DNA from: Triatoma infestans
Taxonomy: Eukaryota > Arthropoda > Insecta > Hemiptera > Reduviidae
NCBI GenBank assembly: GCA_011037195.1
Contig: JAAEAF010000221.1
Location: 62,001-126,000 of the forward strand
DNA length: 64,000 nucleotides
Reading direction: 5' to 3'
Part shown: positions 23,201 to 35,200 of the stretch, in pieces
How the letters are laid out: each line of letters begins with the position of its first letter
Position numbering within the stretch: the first letter of the stretch is position 1
Notes under the pieces: model-generated
What the model was told of the DNA's origin: nothing
Database searches by the model: none
The model's input: only the letters and a program-made list of their open reading frames with translations
Position numbers and translations under genes: made by a program

Positions 23201-26200
23201 TTTTATAATTACAAACCTGCTTTCTAGTTCTTGTGTTCCCTCCGCTGCACATGTCATATTCACTTTATCACCGAATTTGACAGCCACAGCTGTATCACAG
23301 TCGTCTAAACTTACTGTAGCAGTCTGAAATTAAGTATTTACGTTTTAATAAAAAGGTAAATAAATATAAATATGAACTATAACAGAATTTTATGTATTTA
23401 TTTAATATTATCAGATTTTCTTTGTTGGCCGTTAGTTGTAATATGAAAACAAGAATTAGTTGGCTTGTCGACCGATTCAAGGTAAAAAACAAAAAAAGAA
23501 ATTTTGTAATTGTTTTTTAATAATTAACAAGTTCAATTAATAAAAATGTTAATTATTAAAAAACAATTACAAAATTTCTTTTTTGGTTTTTGTTTTTTAC
23601 CTTGAATCGAGAAGCCAATTACTTCTTGTTTTCATATTTATTTAATATGTTTAATTAAGAGCATGTTATTTATTCTTTCAGAGTTGTGGTATATGTAAAT
23701 AAAGTTGTGCAGGCAATGCACAGGGTAACTAATAATTAAAGAGGAGACATTTAAAAAATTAATTTGCGAGGCAATACTGTTTTTGAAGAAAGAAAAAAAA
23801 AATGTACCATTGTCTGATCAGATTTGTCTTCACAAACTGCAATTGCCAATGGCAGCACTCAGAACATGCTGTATACCTCGAAAGGAAATTAATAGAAGAA
23901 CATGAAAGATAAGGAGTTTGAAGCTAAATTATGAAAAACCGGAGCGTATTTTTACTTATTTATTTATTTACGTGAGTAATAACATGAATGAAGAATTGGA
24001 ACTAGAAGGAAATAAAATTGAAGGGTGGACATTTTTATTATTTAGGGTCTACACTCGAGATTCATCGAATAAGGAAGTGGAAAAAAGAAACTGTTAATGC
24101 AAGACTAGCGATCGGTATGTTGAATCCACTTTATGGCACAACATATAAGGATAAAAACCTCATATTTAATGCCACAATGGAGAGCATATTGCTACTGCTG
24201 TTCTGAGACGTGGATTAGCATGGTAGAAGAATGGAATAGAAACTTTTATCCTCAGAACTGGTTTTCTGACGTAGGTCAGCAAATATATCAAGTTGTAGAG
24301 AGTTAAAAATGATAAAGCAAAGAGTGGACGTCCAAACAAATTGAAAGCAGTTGACTGGCATGGATTGTGCATATTATATTACAAGAAGGAGGATTCGAAG
24401 ATACCACTTTGAGCCAGGTCTTGGAGAGATTGAATGGCCAAGACTGAGGCAGGAAAAAGTTCTCCACAGAATGGTCTAGAGGAGAGCGCTTGGGGACCAT
24501 TTTGATTAAAAACCTCCTTTATTGAGGAAAATCCTTTAAAAAAAATCTGAGAAGATGGTATACGAGGAAGATTTTCGAAATGAATACGATATATTTTTTT
24601 TTTAGTCTTCTGAAAATAATAAAGTGGTTTTTACGTTAAGACATTTTTCTCGTCATCAAGAGCTTAGAAAAAATATGTACTTCCAGTGAAATCAATGACC
24701 GAAATTTGACACGATCCTGTTTCTTCTCAAAAACAGGAGAAAATAAGAAAAAAACTCTCACTGAAGTATTACCCTATTGTAGTAGAAGACTTTCACACTG
24801 TGCCAGGCTCCATCATTCAGTGGTGTGTCGGCCATAGCAATAACTCTGGTGATCTTGGAGCCGAGACAAAAAGAAAATTGTACAGAAGAACCATCAATAA
24901 GTTCAAAAGCAATGAAGTCATGTTCTAGGTTATATCGACCGTTATATAATAATAATCCTTTATTCTCTACAGTGCTGAACCTGAAGAACCAAAAAAAGCC
25001 TTAAAGTGGTTGCAAATTTAGTACAACTTCAACAGTAACAACAACAACTGCATATGTGAGAAGAAATAATTTCTGCAAATTTAGTGATTACATGAGAATC
25101 GACAAGCAACTAACTTAAAAGTGATTGTAAGACGATTCCTTTGTGAAAGCGATGGGAATGTTAAATACGATCCTCTATAGAATGATCTTGCTCTCAATTG
25201 GCAAAATCTATCATAATGTTGGAATGAACCCATTGGTGGCGCACAAGATTCACAAGTATATCCGCCAGACTCCAGTGGAGAACAAGTAGAACCACGAGGA
25301 CATGTTTCCGCACAACTTACAGACAAATCTATTTCACAATCTGCACCTAAAAATTTATAATAATTCTTATAATTTGATTATTGTTGTAAATACTTGAATT
25401 TTTCAAATAAATAAACACTATGATTATTACTAAATAAATACCAGTAAATCCTGGCTTGCAGATGCAAGTATAACTTCCTTCAGCTTGCATACACTGGCCA
25501 GAATTCTTACAAGGATTTGAATAGCAGAGATTAATTTCAGTATCACAAAGGTAATGTTCCTTAATTCCTGTCAACATAATATATTTAATTTTCAAAAATA
25601 TAAATAAGCATACACAACACCATTAAATATTTTATCATTATAAGTTACATTTGCCGTTGTTAATAAAACAAGCAAAATGTTGGTTGGTTGGGGGGGGGGG
25701 GAAAATAATTCTCTTTTTTGTGTGGGGGTGGTTCCGCAGAGCTGGAACAGCATCAGAGACATTTCGGTGATGCCTGCTTCTTTTTTGTGGTCATCGACGG
25801 TTTCGGGCGTTCGCCCATCTTCAGGATGCGTTTGTCAAACAGTGTGATAACACAGACTTGCACAGTGTTTTACATCAGTCATTTTACATTCAGTTCAGTT
25901 TACATGGTGTAAACTGAATTTGCTCTGAGCAAGTCTGTGTTATCACACTGTTTGACAAACGCATCCTGCTGATGGGCGAACGCCCGAAACCGGTCGATGA
26001 CCATAAAAAGAAGCAGGCTATCACCGAAAATGTCTCTGAAGAATTCTTTTTTTTTCTTTGCCCCCAACTAATCAACATTTTGCTTGTTCTATTAAATGTT
26101 TTACTTTCACAATTGCCCATTGGAACACAAAGAGAAAGTTTTTAAAGATGATGTATTATTTATCTCCAAGGCCTTCCCCCAAAAACCTTCTTTATTTAGT

Positions 26201-29200
26201 GAGAAGATCCCCTTTATGTTCACGCTATTTGTTGTTTGTAGTGATGGAGTGCGTCCATAGGTCGTATGGCTGAGTCATGAGAACCTTTCTAGGCAATTAT
26301 TTACAAGTAACGCCGAGCCGTAACTTTGTACAAGTATACCACAAAGAATAGGTAAATATGATAGTAGGAGGCTCTTAGCTATGCACTGCATATACTCACA
26401 GAACTCTGCTGAACTAGCAAACGCACTCTACTTCGACCCGGTGAAATGTACAGTAGCGTGGACTATATCCGATTTTTGTGGTGAACCGTGAGAAGTATCT
26501 TTTGAAAGAAAATTCTTGTGTTTGTTGTTGTTAAATACTGAAATGTACAGCAAGCTTGCGCTGTATATAAATAGACAAGTTTTTACTGTTAAATACTTTT
26601 AGAATTTAGCCTAGATTCTTCAAAATCCAAATTTTTAAAAGTGATAGGTTTAAAAAAATCAATAAATTCACATTTCAGAAATGGATTTTGTCAGAAACTT
26701 TCATATAGGACCCGATGGCAATACTTATAATCGGAATATAGAGTTTCAGCTGTGAGATTTTTCCTTTTTGAAATATTGTTTACACTAATATATTTTTCTT
26801 ATTCAAAGGGACTCCCCTAAAAACTTTATTTTCAGTGAAACCGAATTTCGAAAATTTGACAAGGTCACAATACTACTTACTCTTTTAGGAGAGAAAGTAA
26901 AAAATGTGTATTTGCCCAACACTGAGCAAAGGCATAGAATGCAGGGGTATGTATCTATTTCATAAGAATTAAAATTAATAAATATCGTCTGTTTGAGTTA
27001 AGACCTAATTTGGAGTCTACACTGTTAGGAGCCTCACATATAGTAGTATTAAAAAATAGCAAATTAAATGGTTGATTTGTGTATAATTCAGAAACAAGTT
27101 AAAATATAGACTTAGATGACGTTAGAGATATAAATATAGTCGTGATCTTGGTCTCGCTGGCGACGAGACGTCCTTAACAGCAAATTCAAGATAAGCCTGT
27201 CACACTCTTTAACAATATATATTAAGGACACAATGAATAATCTCCGACTATCCAAGCAACAGTAAATTGCATCGTAAGAGTGTGACAGAACTCTCTTCAG
27301 CGTTATACCTCATAATGTTGGATTTCCTGTATATTCGTAGAGAACAGGTTTTGCTGGAAAGTGAGAAGGCATAGTTCCGGCCAAATTATGAATCCATCTC
27401 TATAAAAAGTATACTGAGATATCAACAATATAAAATTACGAATATGGGCTGTGGGTGTTGAAACAGATAATATACTGGCAGATATGGCCAGCATGCTGGA
27501 GATTGAGGGACCTTGGTGAAAATGCCTAACAATCCATAGATGTTTATATTTTAGTGTTCTATTACTAACCAATAAATCCTTTAGGACAGCGGCAAGCAAA
27601 AGTGGTGACTGGGTAGATAGGCCTGAACAACATTGTCTCGCTGGCCACGAATCCAGAGGCATTCCCAAATTTCAAAACTGTCAAACATTTTTCAAAATTA
27701 AGACATGGTTCACGCACGCACAAATTGTCATCAAACTGTAGTACCTACAAATAAAAAAAAAAAGATTAAAATAATATTTAAAATTCAATTACCAAATTGT
27801 ATAAATACTAATCAATACCTGTAGAGTTGATAGTTTATTTAATAAAGCTCTATTGAGATGCACTCTTTCCTGTAATAATTGTGCAGGTAACATTTCACCT
27901 TCTGGTTGTCTCACAGAAAAACTGACATTAAGTATTTTCTGATCACCAGCATCCGGATCATCCTGAACATTATCATTGTTTTCAATACCTTTGATAAAGA
28001 TTGCGAACTAAATATATGAACTACTTTGCACAGGAACCCAATTCATGCGTCGAAACTATTAATACTGGATTAGATATACCTATGTATGATGATAGTTGAG
28101 GAAAGATATAATAAAATACACTGTGGTTCTATGGATGTTTTTCTATTTTTAATATAATGAGAAAGTGTGATGAGTCGGGGTAAGTAAGTACATCCTCGAG
28201 GGGATGGCGTTCCTTGCTAATAATAATACCTCCATTTAAGTGACAGGATTAGAGCTGTATCTCTTATTATAGTTATTCGTCAGTGAGGAAGAACCAAGTC
28301 CGATGCTATTTAAAGCCTCTGCGTACCTCATATAGCTACCCAAAAGAATAATAGCAAAAGCCGGGTCAAGAACAACAATTCATACCCAACTTTAATTGTT
28401 CGGCGCTTCAGTCCGGACAATAACCATAAGGAGAAATAGCCTAAACTCATTCACATACATTCTGTACCAATATCCTGAATCTAATTTCATCACAATCCAA
28501 ACAATATGTCATAAAATAAATTGGTTTAAAGGGATCCAACCAGATGCATGAGAAAGGTTCTTGATATACACAATAAATCTCGCTTTAGCCAGGGGAGGAA
28601 TTAGCTCAGTGATAGTGCACTAAACTCCCTTAGCAGAGTCCAGACTGCCCTTAGATTTTTCTTCCTGGGTGTCTCTAAACTCACTGCCCGGAGGCCGGAA
28701 GTGCACTGAGAGAGCTCCGGCCATCCATAGAGAGACCTTCTTGAAAAAAAAAAATCTCACTTATAGCCCTTGGACTCCCAATAAGCACCTTAAGATTACC
28801 GAAAACCCACTTAGCTCCGGGATCAACCAATTCGCAGGGATCAATGCAGTGAATCTGTCTACACCAGGAAGTTTAATAGATTGTGCTACTAAGGCCAGCA
28901 CTACCATATTGAAACATCGTCCACCAATTTGCAGAATAACCCTCACCGCCAACAAATTCCTGGAACAAATGCCTGATCATAGAAATGGCTGACATCTCTA
29001 CTAATGCAAATAGATGCCAGTAAGATTAAGAGTCCCTCAATACATTCAGATCTTGAACCAACTCTTTATAGTTATAGAATTCTTGTATATAAAGTATGCA
29101 ACTTAGCAATAAATACAATGGCATAAATTAGCCGTTGTATCTTTGCTGTTTCAAACTAACCTGCGCCATCCACCTGTGAAAAGGTGGGAAAAAGAACGTT

Positions 29201-32200
29201 TTACAAACTGATATTAATGCTATTCGAGAATCAAGAATTGAGTCTGAACGAGATTCAAATTATAATAATATTTCAAATAATAATAATAATATAGTTCACT
29301 CGTAGTAAATATTCTAATTTTGATTCAATTATGATATTTTCACCACTTGTAATTAATACCTCAACGCTGAACACATAAACATTCTGTTTTGGACATGGCA
29401 CTATAGCAGCCACGGCTTCCACGAAATAACTGTACAAAGGTGAGAGAAACGAGCTGACCGTCATATCTGCAAGACGTACAGTGACCGAATTCAACAGCAT
29501 ATCATCAGTAATCAGTCTGACAGTTAATTCCATCCAAGCTTTCACCTCATTTACTCCATCTAGAGAGACAGTAATGATATTTTTACATTAGAAGATACAT
29601 TAAATACATTAAAAGATGTGGTAATACAACTCTCATACATTTATATAAAAAAAAATTGCAAAATTTTTACCAGAAACTGACACCTCCATTGTAGCTATTT
29701 TTGGTACATTAGTGTTCAAATGGGGAGACAGAGTCAGTTCACCAGAGGTTTCATTCAAAGTTACTAGATGAGCATTATTTCCAGAGAGAAGTCTGTAGCG
29801 TAACTGAAAGCAAAGAGAATCTGGTGTGAAACACTCACTATTGCGGCTTTTATAACAATTTATTTAATTCGCAATTTTTTTTTAATTTTGAGATTTTTAC
29901 TATGATTAATAAAAAACGTTCCCATGTTCAGTTTAACTTTTTTCCCCATATACATAAGTAGAGGTCTATAATCCCCGTTTATTTAAGTCAAACTCATAAA
30001 GATAGTCACTTTTCAAATCCCCAACGAATTGGTTATTTTTGCATATATTGTCGAAGAATATTGAATCCTTTGAAATTAATCATATGTTCGTCAATGCAAT
30101 GACGCTCCTCTAGTTCCTAGTTCAAGAGCTGATAAAAATGCTCTGCTAAAATTTTCAATTAAGGGCCTGACTTTGAATGCGCGATAGTAGTCTTTATGGT
30201 CTGGCAGTACAGTATTATTATTATTAAAATGCAAGAAACATCTAATCATATTAAACTTTTCATATGTCATTAAATTAGCAATAAAAGGAACTCTTAAATC
30301 TTCATCGGTCGCCCAATAATCACTTATTGAAGGAACTATGTGATAAGCCATCACAAAAACATGCCGGTAAACGCTTTCATTTCTTCAACAGTAGTTACTT
30401 TCCATACAGACTGCATTGAGGAAACATTATGTTTTTTAATAAATTATCAAAATCACTACGTGCTTCAAAAACTTCTAATTGAAGTAGTTTTCAATAGACT
30501 TTCAATTTTAATTTCACCCCATACTGTATCTATACCAGGATCAGGAATCAAAACAGAGGTCAGTTTCCTTGACCAATGTATTTTACATTCCTTTTTTGAT
30601 GAATGTGCCTCTTCGTTTATTCTTCGTCCCCATGTTGAACTACAGAATGGGAATCTTCAATTATAGAAACTGCTTCTTGGTTGGTTTCAGCAATTAAAAA
30701 TCCTCTTCTAGAAATGTAAATTTTCTTCATCCAAAGGATCGACATCACTACAACTATCATCTGCGAATAAAATTGCTTCTATTTCCTCGCCACTTAGAAA
30801 ACCTCTTTCTGATATCTTTGTAAGATCGTGACATTATATAAAAAAAATTAATAGAAGATTTCACTGGCACAACAAACAAAACAAAAAAGTGACAAACACT
30901 ATTGTTCTTGCTACATATACTTTATATTACACAAAGAAATAGAAATTATATTGAGGAGATATTATACTGAAAAAAATTACTTTAGAGCTCTTACTTCTTC
31001 TAAAAGCAAAGGAACACTGACGCTAGATGAAAAACATCTGTAAAATGTACAAACTTGCAGGAACATGAATCTGACCAAAAGAATTACCTCTGAAGCAAAT
31101 TGGCACACTCATGGCCCAAATTTTTATTTTCCACGCCACACCCTGCTAAGACTAATTTTCCTCAATTCCTCATTTTATTTATTCTTCTGACATATATATA
31201 TAGATATGTTACTCAGTTTAATTGAAATTGACACAGAAAATAAGTAGTAAAAAAAAAGGTTAAACTTTAACTATTTTCGATCCCCTGAATTAACTTCGAA
31301 AGTAATAGTTTTCATATGTAAATATAAAAAAACAATAATATCCATTGCATCTTCAGTAAGGTAATAACCCCTAGAATAATATTTATTACCATTTTTCAAC
31401 ATTCAAAGCCCGCAAGGGTTATCTGTTGCATGCAGTTACTTGGGGAGTAGCGACCACACAAGTTGCCATAGCTCAGTTCTCCAGCACTTTGTCAGAACAG
31501 TACACTTGAACTACATACACTCTACACTTTACAGACAAGGACAAACACAATACACAAATTAGGGTCTCTGCCCTTAGTTAATTGGCCTAAACCAAGGGTG
31601 AAGGAAGGGATTAGCTCAGTGGAAGCGCGCTGGACTAGCAACGCGGAGGTCCCGGGTTTGAATCCAGCATGCTGCCCTTAGATTTTCTCTTCCTAGGAGC
31701 CTCTACAACTCACTTCCGGTGATAGGCAATCTTGTTTATAGTAGAGGACACTGCTTGGAGGCCGGCAGTGCACTGAGGAGGCTCCAGGGTGCACAATAGA
31801 TCTTTCAGGTCGCAGTGCAATAATCCCCTACAATAATCTACTAACTACAATCACTCAAAATTAATAACTATTTTTTGTTTATTGTTTCTATATATAGTCT
31901 CATCTGCGTCAAGGGGTTAAATATTTAAAAATCAATTCTAAATATGTTGTTCTGCAAAACAATGGTTAATATGTAAACAAATGAATTTATAATCATTATG
32001 TTGGAACTTTGGGCAGCTAACAAGTTTTATATAAATTCGTACTCTGAAAAGCTTACCTTATCAGAAACATCAGCATCCGTTGCTGGAATCTTTCCTATTG
32101 GTCCGGAAGGAAAACATTCTCTAAAGTTGTTGAAAATCACCTGAAATAAGAACGAAACGAAAAATAAATAAATATGAAAAAGCTAAAATAAATTGACATT

Positions 32201-35200
32201 CCTGAATATAAATAAAGTACCTGAAAATCAGGAAGTATGGGCGCATTGTCATTAACGTCTGTGACGACTACAGTTAATCTGGCATCACTTCTTAACGGCG
32301 CTGAGGTTGCTCTCACAACGACGTGATATTCCTTTTTCTCGCTTTCATAGTCTAGTTCGGTGAGAGTGATCAGTTCAGCTCGATCAGTGCCGGCACGCCG
32401 TTGTAAGGTAAAACTAGATGCATCATCACCTCCTAATTCAATCATTTCTCGATCATATAAAAAAAATATCTAGTCTGACAGATTCTCACACAACTTCCTT
32501 TTACTATAATTATTTAAATTATAAGACTGAGGTTTTTAAAAATGTTTATATACAATTCTGAACGTATAGTTGGCGTTAGTATTACATATAAATTTAGATT
32601 GTAGGGATTATTTTCCATATTCGTTTTTAGGAAATAGCAGGCGCAGCTACCTGAACGTGATTACATTTTGTGGTGGTGCGTCTTTTTCTACCCACAGAAA
32701 ATTTGTACAGTAATTTAAAGTTCAAGTCCAATACACAGATCTCACCAGCTCATCGCCCCTACTCAATCTTAGAACACTAGCAATGCCCATAATAATGTAT
32801 CTTCAAGCATTAAAATTAAGGAAGGGAAGGTGCTAAGTAATGGATACAAAAGTTAGAGAGGACCTTAGTTTCGCTTCAAATGTAGCTCCCAAGAGAAAGC
32901 ATGGTAAATTCCTTTTTTTTTGGAAGTACGAACACATTTTTGTTCAATAAGATAGTTAATGTCCTATAACTTTTTCCCTTTAAATACATGTAGAGGGTAC
33001 TTCTATGAAGAATATGCCAAATGTGGATTGGAAAAGAATCCTAATGAACGAAACAGCATATATACTTTCAACTCTCCTTCGGATAGTGATTGGGCATTAA
33101 CTCATAGTTAACTCCATGTCTTGGTATGTACGCCCTAGACTAAAAGAAACTCTTAGGGACGACCCACAAGCTGAAAGAAAAGACCTCCAAAAAATATTTG
33201 GTCCTAATGAATTTTTTGTTGTGTGTTTTCTAATCCTAATGGTTTTTTAATTGTGTATTTTTTTTTGGTTCGGCCATATAATGTGTTGTTATGATTGAAA
33301 ATAAATGGCGAGCAGAAAATTCATTCCTACTACCTTCAGGAAAAAACAGAAAACGATAGATCAAGGAAGAAATGGATATAAGTCGTAAAGACGAGCGCAG
33401 CACAGCCAAAAGGCTAGAGATGGTGAGTGGAGCGACAGAATATCATGGTGGTTTCAGAATGTACTTGGGATCAATACATGATACTTATTGTCTACGCTGG
33501 GGAAAACAAAACATATAAAGATTACATTGTACGAAATGACAACTCTAAAGGATAGATTAACATTGCAATTAAAAAGAGAAGCTCCAAAAAATCAAATTGA
33601 TAGGCTTATAAGGCTGTTATGTGTGCAGTTAGAGTGGAAATTTAAAGATCACTGGAGTAATTTCAGAGAAAATCAAGTCCTCAATTCTAACAGCCTATAT
33701 CACTAACTCAGTATTGTTGAATGTACAATAATAACAAACAACTAACCTATAATTGAGTACTGAACTAAAGCGTTAACCCCAACATCTGGATCAGAAGCGT
33801 ATATTTCTCCCACGGTAGATCCTACAGGAGAATTCTCAGGAATATAGAGGGTTAATCTGTCTGAGGCGAATGTAGGCGGTGAATCATTAACGTCTTCTAC
33901 ATTTATTGTTATGATTACCTGTTGTAATAAAATGAAAAAAATAAAATTATTTTAATAGACTGTCTTGAAAATAAATAAAAAGCCAAGAATATTTCTGGAA
34001 AAAACTAACAGATGAAGATAATGGCGGAGTGGCACGATCAGATGCAACAGCGACCAAACTATATGTTTGCACACTTTCACGATCTAGTGCCCGATTCACT
34101 CGTACAACTCCTGTTATCGGTTCCATTATGAATGTATCTGTATTCTCCAGACTGTAACGGACCCGGCCATTCAGGCCCATGTCTGCATCAGTCGCTGACA
34201 CCTTAAAAAATAACAATACAATAATCAATTCCTTTTTTTTCTTCAACTTTAATAAACAAAATAATTTCACAGCCAATTCTTAACACGGAAATCTGAACCA
34301 ATTACCTGAATAACGCTAGTTCCAATTGGAACATCTTCTGATACGGATATGGTATAGGTTTCTTGGGAAAACTTTGGGGAATTATCGTTTACATCAGTAA
34401 CTGCAATCTCTACATCGGTAGAATCAGAAAGCTGTGGTGATCCTGAACAAAATAACAATTATTCTTGAATTATTATTTACTTTTCTATTTTCCTTCCTTG
34501 GGAGATTTCATCTTCAAAAAATACTTGTAATACTGATAGTGAAAGTAAGTTACCATTATCACGGGCAGTTACGCTCAGCAAATATCCAGCGGTACTTTCT
34601 CTATCTAAAGGAGCCGTGGTTATAATAGCTCCTGTATCAGCGTTAATTGCAAAATGATCAGTCTCAGATGATAGGCTGTAAGTTATCTAGACAAATATAA
34701 GAAATAAATAAACAATCTGGTGTGAAACACTTTCTCTTACTGCAATTTTCATTAGTTATATTTAACAAATTTCCTTCAAACATAGACTTTTTACTAAAAA
34801 TTAATTCCCTTTTTTAGATTGGTATAGATGTGAGGACCAATCTTCTAAACAATAAAACAACACTTTTTAGGGAAGCGTGACCTCCCCTCTCCCGCTGCCA
34901 TCCCTAGATGAACCTAAAATAAATTTCTTGTAAAATAGTTTCAAACAAAAGTATGTTCGTATGGTAAGTATGCAATGTTTAAAGCAGCTCGTTCGTGTCT
35001 TTATCTAAAAAATCACAAAACTGACGAAAGAAAAAAACAACTTCCGGTCAACCAATATTTTTTAAATTCGGAATTTTAACGCGCATTATATTCTTATTAA
35101 TATTACTAATATATAATATTAATAATATTCTGAAATGGTATTTAAAAGAAAGCCAGTGTCACCCATACGTCCTAAAATGAATTGTTCGAAAAAATGTTTC

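Larger units (their letters stand above)
23324..24772. other. stan intron 24: hairpin and LINE relic
   Basis: Holds a near-perfect hairpin (23441-23637), a plus-strand LINE relic (24006-24210) and a family A end fragment (about 24630-24760, acttccagtgaaatcaatga). Nothing else is recognisable. Confidence 0.6.
29804..32056. other. stan intron 17: piggyBac relic and SINE
   Basis: Contains the piggyBac relic and the 31.6 kb SINE. Positions 30850-31600 show no recognisable gene. Confidence 0.6.

Noticed and set aside
31611..31665. A tRNA gene (A and B boxes, possible AGC loop)
   Set aside because: There is no closed acceptor stem and the sequence continues into a body shared with the SINEs at 13.2 and 28.6 kb; it is a SINE head.
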